The position numbers and the translations under genes were made by a program. Shown in pieces: positions 23,685 through 36,700 of a stretch of DNA of 64,000 nt; the first letter of the stretch is position 1; each line of letters starts with the position of its first letter. Location: the NCBI GenBank assembly GCA_035048495.1, contig CM068552.1, positions 12,067,501 to 12,131,500 on the forward strand, given 5' to 3'. Source of the DNA: Euptelea pleiosperma (Eukaryota > Streptophyta > Magnoliopsida > Ranunculales > Eupteleaceae). A model generated the notes under the pieces. The model was not told the origin of the DNA. It worked only from the letters and a program-made list of their open reading frames with translations, and did not search any database.

Positions 23685-24535
23685 AAAAGTGTTTCAGTTT
23701 TATAAGTTCATCTAGCTCAGAGAAAAACATGAAGTGCTGCTTATATGTTCTCCCTTTTAAGCAATGAATCCATTTTAGGAATTTTTTCCTTTTAGATTTT
23801 TGGAAAGCTCCAACTTCCAATCTATTAGTTGGTTTACCTTCACCAATACGACACCAAACAATATGGTTGTTCTTGGACGCCCATTTATCATTTTCATTAT
23901 TTAAAATACAATTTTATTACTTGAGCATCAGCATTGCATGTGCTAGTAATTAATAAAATAAAGGAGAACCAGAAAGCTCAGAGATGTAAGACCATATCCA
24001 TAGAAGCAGTTACCAAGGAAAAGAAAACTACACAAGGTGCAAATGAATCCCCAGTACAACAGAAATCTATAACTTTCCAACAACACTCTTGGGCAAAAGT
24101 AAGAGGCAAGATGGAGGTGTCTAAAGATGATTCTAACTATTTCATCCCTCTCCAATCTCAAACCGAGGGAAGCAAAATTTCGCAAATGAACTTTTCCTAA
24201 TACCTTGAGCACCTGTGCTTCCATATGGCTGCAAGTTCCAAGCGAGACCCCCAGTTCAAAATCAGTGATCCGTGCAATTGATGAATATATGGTAAAAGGC
24301 GCCATATGTTGGCACTGATTTTCCGCTATTTCGCAGCCACAACAGATACAATGGCAGCAGACCAATGCATTTTCAGGAAGCTTATCTGTCAAACTAATTA
24401 TATAAATGAGACTTCTGGCATAATTTACTCTTTATCTCCTATAACAGATGAGGGTATGGTGCCTTTGAAATCTCTAGGCAAAATCAGCCTTCATATAACT
24501 TACTCCTGTCAAGGATGCTATAAGATTTTGGATCA

Positions 24536-27500
24536 TCAATTGAATCCCTCTTCATCACCACTGCTGTCCCCAAACATGGTAGCCATTTTCATAGCCAGCT
24601 TTGCAGCCATTTCCCTCCTCTGGAAGTCAGGCATCAACCTCAAGCTGTCCCGCATATTGCCAATCTCATTCATCACCTGTTCCAAATCCTCGAGCCTCAA
24701 ATGCATATCCTCTTCCAGTTCTGAGGCTTTGTCTGGTTCATTGGCTCTCTCTACCACTTCCCTTTCAGACTCTTCCTGCAGTGGAGCTTCAGAGGTTGAC
24801 AGATGCACCTCACCCGCATTGCCACTCGTTTCATGTTCTTGCTCTTGATCCTTGACTGTAATATGCTCCGGAACTGATCCTCTTGTATCAGTAGAAGTGG
24901 TTGCACCGTTTGCAGAGACCCACACTTCTTCTGTGTCATCCCATGGTTCAGCTGAACCCTCAGACAATCTGTCGTACTCAATTTCATAATCAGATTCTTC
25001 ATCTGATGACTCTGGAGCAGGGTACGACAAAACCATGTTAGCAAGAAGTCTTGAGTAATATGGAAAAGATTTTTAAATCAATGAAGGCAAGAGGTGAGAC
25101 CTTTCTCAGGTGGGTATGGTTCAGATATCTTGTTGCCAGATTTAAGGACCATTCCAGGCCACATGTGAGCAGAAAGAGCTCCATAAAGTCGCTCTACTCC
25201 TTGTGAATCTCCATCAACTGACATACCTGTCAAAAACAACAAATTTATCCCAATCCAGATGAGAAAACACTGTAACAAATAAAATCTGTGACCTAATAGT
25301 CAAGAAGCAACTACTAAACATTGCAGAAAATGCTTTCATTTCTAATAAGGTCGGGACTTGGTAATAAATAACAAATTTTCAAAAATAAAAAAGACCTAAT
25401 TATCACATTGTCACTGTATAGGCACAAGCACCCACACCACACAGAGAGACATATGTATGTACTAAGTGTATATGCATAAAGTAAGTTAGTAACCCGCTTT
25501 GATTGCAAAACTTATAGGTATCTGCTGTATTACATGGATTATTCTAAACAGGCAAAGTACCCGAGTTGTGTGACACTTCAAATTCTGTTTTTTTTTTCTC
25601 TTCTTTCCTTACTTTTAAGATACAAATTAACATTTGCACAGGTAATGAATTCTACTTTTACAATTGAGGTTTTTAATCCAACAAATATAACATTTCATGT
25701 GTATTCCATTGTCTATAAATATATGATACAAATCATAAGATATTCTATCAAATTATCTGCTATTATCCCTCATTATTATCTAACAAAAAATAATTTGTTT
25801 AACTTTATTTAAAGTGGTACCACTGAATCCACGAATCCAATTTTTCAAGGTTTGCCAAATCGGACACTCGACACCCATGTCGGACTTTGACACCTATACC
25901 AGTATCAACGCAAGAAAGCGTATATGACACAAATCATAAGATATCCTATTGTATAATCCATTATTATCTTTATTATTGCTTAAAAAGAATTTATTTCCTT
26001 GCTTTGTCTTAAATTATTTAAAATACAACATCAAATCCACAAATCCCATTGTTTAAAATTCACTAATCCGACGTCCTGTACCCAAGTCAGACTCAGACAC
26101 CTGTACTCATATTAATGCAACATAGTTTTCAAGGTTTCAACCTGCACAGAGGAAAGAAACCAATAATCGGATGATAATCCATACAGTTGATTGGCATACA
26201 AGACCTCCAAGGTAGGGCGCTAGGGCCCATCGAAAGGTTGGTCCCAACACCGTTGCAAGTGTGCCATGTGTATCTCTATGATGTTGGTAAACCATGAGGT
26301 AGTCTACTTAACAGATCCCTTTGATTTCCTTCTAATGTGAACAGAAAGTGTTAAGTCTATACAATAACGTACGCAGAGGATTCATTCTTTGAGAAGGAAC
26401 CTTCATATTTCTCCCATTTTGTAAAATTGCTTCTTTGGGAGCCAAATACTAAGACAAATATGATGCTTAAGAGTAAATGAAAAGTGACTACTGCAATTCA
26501 ATGCTAAGGTAGGTAGAAGAGGGCCTTACATTTGTCAAAGTCAGCATTGGATGCACAAGCTTCAATATATTCAATGTTGTACTGACTACACCATTCCAAG
26601 CACGACCTCCTGAGGTCCCATGATGGTTCTTCATCCCCTAACAAACTACTTCCTTCAGTTTCCAGAATTCCATAATCTGAAAACTCTGGATGAGGATCAC
26701 TAGAGGATTCTCCACGCCTTTGTAGACGTCTTCTATATTCAGCATGGGCAAAGTGACCAGGCAAAAGATCTGCTTTGTTCCCGATGCATAATAAAATGTC
26801 AAACTTCTGAATATCAGTGTGAGAAACCCAATCCTGGAGAGCGGCGAAGGATGATAGCTGCAGATAATTTACAAGATAAATAGAACAATCAGTTTCTTTG
26901 CATCAATTTCTTTGTGACTTTCATGGGATGATAGCTGCAGATAATTTACAAGAAAAATAGAACAATCAGTTTCTTTGCAACTTTCTTAAGTTCTAATGCT
27001 GGAAATGGAAGTTCAGAGGTAAAGAAAAGAAAAAGAAAACAGTGGGATGAGGCTAACATCACTCATGTCAAAAACCATCACTAAGGCAGCCAACTTGTTC
27101 GAAATTGGTAGTGACCCAATAGAAAATCCATCATCGAGATGAGCCATCCATACAGAAACATCTGCTGTATAATACTTGGTATTGATAGTCCACCTGTTCA
27201 ATGAAAACCATACAAGCACCACAGATACAAAGTTTGCTCATTTTAAATGGAAGTACGACCAAGATTAATCTTAATTTACATACCCGTAGCAAAGTACTTC
27301 AGATGATGAATCAGAGGCATCTTCAGAATCGACAGAGAGCAACCCTATTAACATACATGATCTAAAGGTGAGACTTCGGCAATTTCATTTAGCAAGGGAT
27401 ACCAGTACCAGGACTGGAAGACATGAGGAAAACCACCATCCTCTCTGCATGTGCTGTACATGTGGTATGCATTAAGAAGGTTTGGGATCCACCATTCTAT

Positions 27501-28570
27501 GGGTCCAGTCTCCAACTATAAAAGATACCCAATTAGATGGTCCTAACAATCCAATCTATCATATTTTTTAGGATAGTTGAAAAGTATATGGATCAAAAAA
27601 ATGTCAATAGACCGAATGGTTGACAATAAACATATCATGTCAATCTTAACCTAGTAGATTTCCTCACTGGTACCTATCCCATGGTAAGTTCTGACCATTC
27701 TGTAAGGATTCTACCTGTACAACACAGTCAGGGAGGACGGCTTCTTCACAAGTATTCCTCTCATTTGTCTTAGAGAAAACCATATTTCATAAAATGTTAA
27801 CACGATAAGTGGGATTGCTTTTAGGCAAGAAATACATTGGCGAAATAAAGTAGATGATTTGAAGGCAAGCGTGGACGAGACGCAATCGTGTTTTCTATGG
27901 GAATTACACAGCTTACAAATCTAAAAAAACATCACATTTTATCATTTTTGTCTACATAAATATTTAGAAGAAGTAAACGAGATTTGGAGCATAAATTCAT
28001 TACCTTAGATCAGCTATCACACTATATAGTTTCTATTTAACTGGTCTTTTAGTTTCTACAAAAATCCAACATCTCAATCATATAGGCCCAACAATGCAAT
28101 TCTACCAACTATGCAGATTAGAGACCTGCATCAACAGACTTAAAATCTCTAAAAGAAATACAAAAACCATATAAATTCGAGATTTATCGATTCAATCAGC
28201 CAAAGATCACTCTGTATATACTGAATTCCATAAGAACCAATCCCAAAATACCATAAAATCATCTAATTGGCCACCAGACACTACAATTGCACGGGCGGAA
28301 TCACCGATAAATCAAATGGAGATGATGCTAAACAAACACAGGAGAAACTGAAACGAATTGAATTAGAGTGAATATAGGATGAGCGCTCAACAGATCGTTA
28401 AAGCTCCTCGATCGAAACGATCGATCGGTCGATCTATCGAAGTGGAAGAAGATGGAGGACTTACTGGAGAGGAGAGTTCGTTTGCCAACGTTAGAGGATC
28501 CGACCATGAAGATCCCAGGCCTGTTCTCCAGAGAAACCCTATCAACTTGCGACTCCATTTCACTTCCCAT
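24536..28570 (-). CDS. Alpha/gamma-adaptin-binding protein p34 (AAGAB-like), 6 exons
   Basis: Exons (transcript order) 28570-28465, 27344-27284, 27193-27058, 26857-26530, 25226-25101 and 25011-24536 give 410 residues; all introns GT-AG, phases exact. The exon 5 donor is GTCTCA, a weak but usable site. The family has an N-terminal GTPase-like domain and a C-terminal p34 domain; human p34 binds AP-1/AP-2 adaptins and helps adaptor assembly in vesicle traffic. Seen: P-loop-like GSSNVGKRT at 24-32, a G4-type NKAD at 128-131 after ILLCIG, DKCMSVDGDSQGVERLYGALSAHMWPGM, an acidic ESSDEESDYEIEY, AEPWDD and a C-terminal helix ending MATMFGDSSGDEEGFN. In the P-loop the position after GK is R, with T one residue later, so nucleotide binding is doubtful. 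Start: the first in-frame ATG at 28570; a second lies four codons on. Confidence 0.92.
26851..27004 (-). repeat. 77-bp tandem duplication copying the exon 4 splice acceptor of the p34-like gene
   Basis: The block starting at 26851 is repeated from 26928 (offset 77 bp), near-identical over about 52 bp. On the - strand both units contain the same pyrimidine tract and acceptor TAAATTATCTGCAG followed by CTATCAT, the first bases of exon 4. The acceptor of the unit next to the exon (exon start 26857) gives the correct frame; the copied one would start at 26934. Confidence 0.9.
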
Positions 28571-28639
28571 CTCGCGGGAAAATTTCGAAACCCTAGATCC
28601 CTCCTTAGTTTGCTGATTTTACAGGAACTGTAGAGAGAA

Positions 28640-29098
28640 GCTCCCCCGATTTGTTTTCGAAGGTTCCGTTAAGTTGACAGTGCGCTCTGTGCGCACGGTA
28701 GCGGCATCACAATATCTCATTAAGGTCGTCTAGAGTCTGGATAAGCTAACGTGCGTTGCGTTAAGTTGCCAGTGCCTTCCGTGCGCACGGTAGTGTCAGT
28801 CCCTTGAGATCGGCTGGAGAAGCTACCGTGCTTTTGCAGTATTGCTGGTTGAAGTCTCTGCACATCCAACGGTTTAGGTTATCTTCTCGTTCTTCTTGAA
28901 AAGCCAAGTTGAGTCGATAGTAACCTGTGGGGTCGGTAAACAAACATCCACTTTGGAACCTTAAAAATGGTGCCAGCCATTGTCAGTTCAAGTCCAATCC
29001 TTTTGGCCTATGTTTGGTAAAGTTTGTTTTTTTGAAAGTAGTTGCAAAATTGATCTGGTTCTTCCATGAGCTTATTCAACTAGAATATTCTCGATTAA
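28640..29098. other. Region upstream of the p34-like gene
   Basis: Holds an AAACCCTAG telo-box-like motif at about 28590 and two similar segments with GTGCGCACGGTAG (near 28690 and 28782). No gene recognised. Confidence 0.4.
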
Positions 29099-29544
29099 GG
29101 GCCTGTTTGGTACGTGAGAAAAAGAGTTCCAACGGCAAATATTACCTTGGCAAAATATTTGTGCAGATCAATATTTAGTAATGATTGGTACGTGTATTAG
29201 CTAGCTTACTTCATTTTCTTTCAATTTGTGTGGGTCCCACATATTAAAGTAAGTCAAATATGGGTCAAGTGAGTGTGGGACCCACATATTAGATCACAGG
29301 ATCCAAAAAAAACTTATTTTCATTGAAAATAGCGATTTTTCTAAGAGAAAATTAAAATTTTCCACCAAGTCTTATTTGGTGTGGAAATATTTACTCAGGG
29401 CGAGGATGGGAGGTGATCAAATGTTTTCCCACCGTGGCGGACAAATTCGTGGGCCCGGCTAAATATTCGTTGCGGGCAAATGCGTGCCAAACACGCCTAG
29501 GCGAATATTAGTGCGAACAAATATTTTATTTTCCAAACATGCTC
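29099..29544. mobile_element. Tourist-like MITE with TAA duplication
   Basis: Ends GGGCCTGTTTGGTACG and TTCCAAACATGCTC, flanked by TAA (29096-29098, 29545-29547). 446 bp, non-coding; an inner pair CGTGCCAAACACGCC lies near 29483. Confidence 0.65.
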
Positions 29545-30411
29545 TAAGTGAAAAATTAAGACAAATTCTGCAATGAACATTTTTGAGATATTGAAAAAAG
29601 GGCGAAACATGCGAAACATTCCCGAAAGCATGCATTTAATGCATGAATAAGCTTAAAAACATTTTTTTTCCTAATATTTCAATTTATCTCAGCGAAACAA
29701 ACCAAGTCATTACGAATCAAACTGAATTTATTTTTCTTTTTGATTCACTTAAAATCTGAAATATTTCGAACAAAACATTCTGAGATTTTAAGCCATACTA
29801 GGATTGGACTAGGCCATGAAAACATGAGATTTCCCAACAGGCACTCAAAGATAACATCTCCTTTTGAATCAAAACCCCTTAGCCTCAAGAGTAAACTAAA
29901 ATTTGTATTTTATCAAATCGTGACATCTATCTAAAATCTTCGTCTTCTCGAAAAGGGTCTTTTAAAAAAAAGATATCTTTAGGCCCAAGCCCAAGCCCCA
30001 GCCCCTTAACTCATCCTGTGCTGGGCCGAACACAATGATTATGATTTAGTTTTTGATTTATAGTTTCTAATTCAAATACTGAATACTAGTTATGAATATC
30101 CAATCAACAGAACAAGAGATCTCATAACACAAGGGGTCGAGTCGGCCTAACACTCTTAGCTATATCCTTAGGGCCCATCAGGTATTGTGGACTTAGCCTG
30201 TCAGCTCAATCCCAGCCCGATTAGTCATCAGCCCCAGAATCAAGTCCATGCCTGGCACACTTGGCTTATAAATGCAACCCCAGCTCGACCATGGCAGACT
30301 GGACCAGGCCTATATGCCTATTAAACTGGCATGGCCAAAGCCAGACTTCAAGGCCCATTGACACCCATATTCCTAACTCTAGGTCGTAATGGAATAACGA
30401 CCAGTTTCCGT
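29545..30411. other. Intergenic DNA
   Basis: No gene. About 29990-30360 has many GGCCCA/TGGGCC-type words reminiscent of the degenerate repeat at 52350-52620. Confidence 0.35.
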
Positions 30412-30603
30412 GGAGCAACAAAAAGTGAACTAATAAGTTTACTAGTGTTCTCGGGCATGGATTTCGAGAATCCAACAGCGGTTGTGGTTTGGCAAAAGTG
30501 AATTCCAGCTCATCACTTCTGCCAAATCACAACCACGGTTGGATTCTCAGAATCCATGCCGGAGAACAATAGTCAACTTATTAGTTCACTTTTGTTGGTC
30601 CAC
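30412..30603. mobile_element. Family B-related foldback
   Basis: Arms GCAACAAAAAGTGAACTAAT and ATTAGTTCACTTTTGTTGG; core GAGAATCCAACAGCGGTTGT and its mirror. The core belongs to family B but the outer arms are different, so the ends have been exchanged. Confidence 0.75.
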
Positions 30604-33164
30604 CGATCCTCACCCATGTAATAAATGCATCAAGATTTACAAGTTTGGAGTCTTTGGACTAGTTCGTTTCCTACCGTAATAGAAGCTGTAAAGTTACTAG
30701 AACCTATGGTTCGGAATCTCGGAGGCCAGATCCAGATTGGTCCAATCGAGAATGGGATCTGCGCATCTCACTTGAGACAATGTGAGACTTCTTTAGGAAA
30801 TGGTGATCTCAGGCGGGACGATCCATTTCTTGGATCAGATCAGTGGGTGGGCTCTGATCCCAATCTGGATCGTATCGACTAGATTTTCAAATAGCTTGGA
30901 CAAGGTATTATTGTTCTCGGCGCCATTTTGCTGCAAGGCAAAGTTACAGAGAACATCAAGAGCATGTTCACTATGTCTTGATCGATTAGACAATTCACAT
31001 TATTTTCTTTCTGCATTATGGTTCTTTTCAACCTTTTTATTTGACTAAATGATGGTGAGATAAGTGGGTATCAACTGGGAACGTTGCAACTGTCTGTATC
31101 TAAATCACACATAAAACTGCAAGGAACCTTTTGAGCTTCTTGTTTTGCATCATGGCTTGATCCTATCAAGTTTCTACTGTTTGTCTGCATTTTTCTCCTC
31201 ATCTTCTTGACAAAAGGGTGGTGACTGGTGATATCACTTCGGAACATTTAACTTGCGTATTTGATTTAAAACATAAAACTATGGTACAGTTATTGTGGGA
31301 AGTCATATAACTGTGATGTTTTTGGCATGAAATCACCTTGCTAGAATGAGAAAAATGTTAGCCCTTGAATGTAATGTCTGGAAGATGAAACAAAAAATAC
31401 AGAGGGATTTTAGTGGATAATAAGAAAAAAAAAAATGTGGGGCTAAGGATCCTGAGGAAGTTGCATGATGGAAGTTGTGGATACTTTTGGACTCTGAGGA
31501 TGATGATTTGGAACGGATGTTTGTGGTGTTTGATGTGAGCACATCAAGATGTTTCACTATTTATGAACTAGATCCATTGAACTAGGGGCCATAATTGCTG
31601 TCTGTTGATCATTCTTTAAGTATGGTAATGTTAAATTAGTTTTATGAACTAGATCAATTGAATTATGGGCCATAATTGAGGTCTGATGATCACTCTTTAA
31701 GTATGGTAATGTTAGATTAGTTAAAAAAAAGATGCAAAACTGATGATTATTCAATATCACAGTTGTATATCTTTTGGGGCTTTGTTCCCTTGAATGCAAA
31801 TACTATACTTGTAAAAAAAAATCTCAGCTCTTTCGAAATACAACCACTATCTTCACAAATTTTATGCCAATATTTTCTCTGGAAATTCTAAAATAATTGA
31901 AAAAATATTATGATTTTAAATAGGAGTACACTTCAATTCAACTCAACCCTAATGCAATTTATGATCTGATTTTGATTTTCAGGACATTGTTTTGCTGTAT
32001 TATTAAGACTACTTACTCAATTAGCGGTATTGGCATTACTCAACCAATAAAACTTTTAAGTGCTGGAAGATTAATAGGGTAAAGAAACAGTATCTTGAGA
32101 ATGAGGATGGCAGTATTATAAAATCCTATAATTTATGATTTGAACCCTATGATTCAAACTGAATATCAACCCAAACGATTTAAATCTTAGGTCTGAATCC
32201 CTTTAGATAAAAATCCTACGATTTGCTATGTGAACCTTAAGATATGAGTAAGATTCACAATTTGGATCTTACAATTCTCTAAAATCTTACGATTTGAATA
32301 AAAGCACACAGGGCAAATTTACAATGACTCCCGTCTTTGTACTTTTTTTTCTTCTAAACCTTAAAAATTACAAAAAGGAAAATTAATGGATACTTTTACT
32401 AATTAAGAAGCTTTATAATATATTTATTGTTATGTCTTTACACATGGACATAAGATCACTTTAATATAGCTCCACCACCAGTTGTGGCTCGTTTTTAAAA
32501 TTTCTGACTTTTCTTTCCGTCTTTAATATTTTAAGTTAAAGGGGTTAAAGATTAAAAAGGAGTTAAAATGTCCCTTAGTAGAGAACTCAGAAGTGGTTAG
32601 GGTCATAAGTGATTGTGTATCTGTGAGTTTAAAACAGTGTCTCTATAGTGCATATTGGGGATATCAGATATTAGTTCACTATTTAGAAGTCTTTGTACAA
32701 AACATTGTCATTATATGATGAACTATGGAGTACTTGAGGCATATTTTATATTATTCAAATTTTTGGATAATATTTCAAATTTTATTAAAAAACTTTATGA
32801 ATCTTACTATCCAACTATTTGAATCCCACGCCTTACAATTTTTTTACTTCCTCTCCGGATTCAAGAAGAAATTGATATCTATACAGTTGATTTGAAGAAC
32901 CACCTCAAATTGAGAAGCTTTTCACTTTTGTTTAGAAACATTTTAACAAAGGAAAAGTACGAGTAACAGTGTACTGATCAAATCAACATTTTTATGGAAC
33001 TACAAATATTTTCCTAGGGACCTAATATATATATTTTTGTGACCCCCTTTTTTGTGACCCCTGTCGGTGTTCATGTGCTCGGCCGTGCAATTCTAGGATG
33101 TAATTATACAAGTTTGACTGTACTATGAACTTGTCAAGGAAAATTTCAAAGAATATTATAATAA
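30604..33164. other. Intergenic DNA downstream of the TST gene
   Basis: No gene recognised. Contains the 81-bp duplication at 31561-31722, scattered ATTTGAATCC/GGATTTTAA words, and a lone left arm of family B at about 33040-33098. Confidence 0.4.
31561..31722. repeat. 81-bp tandem duplication
   Basis: Two units (31561-31641, 31642-31722) from TTATGAACTAGATC to TTAGATTAGTT, about 90 percent alike by eye. Confidence 0.85.
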
Positions 33165-33356
33165 AGGAATGCTAGCAAGCAAATGGTGGAAAACCACCAC
33201 ACACCCCCCCAAAAAAAAAAAAAAAAAAGAGAACTAAAAAGATGATCTCCATACTCAAGTTCTCAATGAGGACCTACCAACATTTCATTGATTCATTCTT
33301 CCTTTTATTTAGATTTTCTGTACAACACCTTAAAGGCATTGCTTGCTAGCATTCCT
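33165..33356. mobile_element. Family J foldback, copy 2
   Basis: AGGAATGCTAGCAAGCAAATG on the left, CATTGCTTGCTAGCATTCCT (mirror) on the right; a 19-base A run lies inside. About 400 bp 3' of the TST stop codon. Confidence 0.65.
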
Positions 33357-33750
33357 CTCGAACAAAAATGAGCAGTCGTTTGAAAAAAAAACATAAAAAA
33401 CATAAAAAATTAAATAAAATGTAATGAAAGAAGAAAACATTGCAACGGTGAAAGAAATCAAAGTTTCCTGCTTTCAAATTCCTCAGCAGAAAAAGAACAA
33501 ACTCTCAACACGCTCATTAATTACCTCGTTACTTGATTCCACTGCAACCCTTCAAAGTTCTACCTCTCCTTGTCAAGTATCACCAAGAGCCCTTTTATCC
33601 TGTGACTCCAAGCACCCCGTGAATCATCAAGACCAGAAGCTTGATAACGTCTTTTTGTTTTGGATAATCAAGCTTGATTACATCTTAAGCAGTTAACATT
33701 GCTGAAAAACTGACATACTCATTGAACCTTCCAAACTCTTGACAATCAGG

Positions 33751-36700
33751 TCAGTTGGTCTTGATAGCTTGCTTTGCACCAACTGCAAAGAACTCGGAAA
33801 TGACTTCAAGTGGCATGCCCTTGGTTTCCGGAACCTTTAAGAACACAAACACCCATGAGATGAGACACACGACTGCGTAGATACCGAATACGCCAGCGAG
33901 GCCAATGGAAGTGAGCATAACAGGGAGCGTATAGGTGACAATGATGTCTCCAATCCAAAATACGAGGGCACAGATTGCAATGCAGAGGCCACGCACCCGG
34001 GTGGGGAAGATCTCCGAGCATAGGATGTTGGGGATCGGACCAAAGCCCATGACAAAGCAGCAGAAGTAGATAATAACACTGATGGTTGAGACTGCGGCAT
34101 GGACGACAGAATTCATGCTCACAACATTACCAATGACTAGAATGATGAGCGACACTATCAAGACAGGGAGTGTGGTGAGCAGCAACCGCCTGCAATTAAG
34201 AAAAAATTATTAAAGAGGACAAAAAAGAAAAATAAAGCACTTGAGAAATTTATCTTTTTTTAAGAAGGTGTATTTCAGAAGAAACTGGATGAAACCGTCC
34301 TAGTTTTTTTTCTTTTCTCAATTTTACAATATGGCAAACCATAGATGACTAGAATAACACAGTTCTTGGGAGTTGATGTAACCATTTTACATAGATGAAT
34401 CTGGGGTACCAAGAGCTTTACAGAAATGCTTTTATTTTGTCAATTTGAAACCATGACACAGTTACTCAACCGCCAGAACACTTGCATCTACAAGGTCGCA
34501 ATGCAAAGATGGGTTTTCGGACAAGCAGTCTTGTATGATATTTTAGGGGATTTAAGATTTCAACCCTGAGCAGGTATTTGATTCACAAAGGGTTAGTATA
34601 GCATTCTTACACTTATTTTTTCTCTTTGTATGAAACCAATGTCAGGGACAAAATGATCTTGTTTAGTTGTTTTTCACCAATCCAAAAACAACTGATGTCA
34701 TTGAATACCCTCTTTCAATACTTCTAGGTTTCACGGAATTCCACTCCTCTTTCTCTAGCCCTAAAACTGTCAAAACACGACTAAACCAATGCCATAGCTT
34801 GGGAGACTGGGAAATCCAGAGAGCCTTGAAGGTTGGCTAGTATCATAGATCAGTGTTTAAAAAGGATGTGCAAGGTGTACACCTCGAGGCGTGAGCAAAA
34901 TGCCTCAAGGCGTGTCATAAAGGTGCATGCCCAGTGAGGTGCACATGACGCATATACCTCATGCATTAAGGCACCTCTGAACACGTACGTCTCATTCATA
35001 GATCTATTTTATTTATTATTATCTATATAATATCATTCTATTATTCTGTATCTCATTCATTTATCGTGTTCTTTATTGAAGAAGTAAAAAAAGGTAAGAG
35101 CATGAGGCTTGCACCTCGCACCTCATGCTTCACGCTTCCCAAGGTTCCAAAGCCTCACCTACGCCTCCGCCTTTTTAAACACGTTATAGATCAGAAACTT
35201 AATGTAGGTGGTGATATTTTGTGTATACATATGCACAATGAAACAATCAACTAGTCAATCCATTCGGTCTTCCTTTTACAATGGAATATATTCTTAGCAT
35301 CTATTCCTTGTTCCAATAAGATTTGTTTAATTAAAAAAGGAAAAAATGAAACTGGTTACCAGATTTGCAAATCTTCTTCACCAGTTCTTAACTAAAGCAT
35401 CAGCCACAATTCATTGATTTAGCAGCCCTCTGTTTCCAGTCAGCAGCCACCAAGGTTTCTAATCCTTAAACATAGTTCATCAACGGACCAGGCTCACCAG
35501 GTATTACATCCAGATTTTTTTTTAAATAACGCACAATTTCAGAAAGCTGGGATAAGGTGTATGATGATAATGAGGATGGTGAACTCAGCTAACACTGAAA
35601 CCCATGCAATTGGATAATATCGGCTTAATTGTCACCACATTTACATTAAGTCTCTATGACTCAGGTGAGTTGCTTATGATTTGTATCAGCTCTCAACTGA
35701 AACCAAGATGATTCATCTGGAAATTTTGAACCCGAATTACATCTTCATGTGAAAAGATGAAGGGTATCTTTTGCTTGTCTTGAGGAGATCAGGAACATAG
35801 ATACGTGAGATCAATAATAGAGTTGAGAGTGAAAAAGAAATTTGTATATGAAAAGAAGCCAGCTAGCAGACAGAATTCACTGTAAAAGGGCACTTTGAGC
35901 AATTCAAAAAAGAGTTGTGGTTATGCTAAGAGAAAAGGAAAAGGAAAAAAACTTACCTTCTGCCCGATATGTCCATGAGCCTCATGGCAACGGCTATACA
36001 AGGAAGCATCAACAAGGTTGTGACGGCACTGATAAGGAGAGACGCAGAATCTGAACCAATGCCCATGTTTGAAAGAAGAACTTCAACACCTGCCTGTTCC
36101 AGAATCTGAGGGGTGTAGTAGAGAACCCCATTTATGCCAGAAAACTGTATACAAGGAAGATACATAAGAAGCATGTCAGAAAACAGAAAGGCATAAAAGG
36201 ATGAACTTCAGGCAACAAAGTGAAGGTACCTAAATTCCTGTATCTAGATTCATTACTTTGGAAAAAAAATGCTACGATAATGTCAGCTATATTATTTTAG
36301 GATTAGGACAAATAAAAGTAATTCTAAAGAGCAGCAAAACCATTGGAGAACAAGTGGAAAGAACTTTCAAACAGTTTCCAAAAGGGAAAAAAGTAATTGA
36401 ACTCAATTCAAAGTTTATCTTTATCAAAAAAAAAAAAAAAAACTCGATTCAAAGTTTTTCAATCTTTCAAGGGTAAAAGGTATGTGAATGTATCAGATGT
36501 GAACTAAAAGAATAAGTGAAACTTTGGAAGTTTTTCAACAGACCTATTTCTTACCTGCTGAAGGATTTGAATCCCCATCCCAACAAACAAAGCGTGCTTG
36601 ACTCCTGGTTCAAAAAGATCACGCCACCTTGGTCCTTTTGCAGCAGTTTCAGATGGGTGAACCATAGCTGGTCCAACAGGATGCTGCCCCATTAGTTCTT

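Larger units (their letters stand above)
22435..24535. other. Interval between the convergent MCD1 and p34-like genes
   Basis: Contains the 3' regions of both genes, a truncated family C element (23255-23470) and a family B element (23536-23684). No further gene recognised. Confidence 0.6.

Noticed and set aside
24306..24848. 180-codon open frame on the + strand
   Set aside because: Antisense shadow of the last exon of the p34-like gene, which has the conserved protein on the other strand.
33806..34100. Two open frames overlapping the last TST exon
   Set aside because: Off-frame shadows; only the frame with FGPIPNILCSEIFPTRVRG matches the transporter family.
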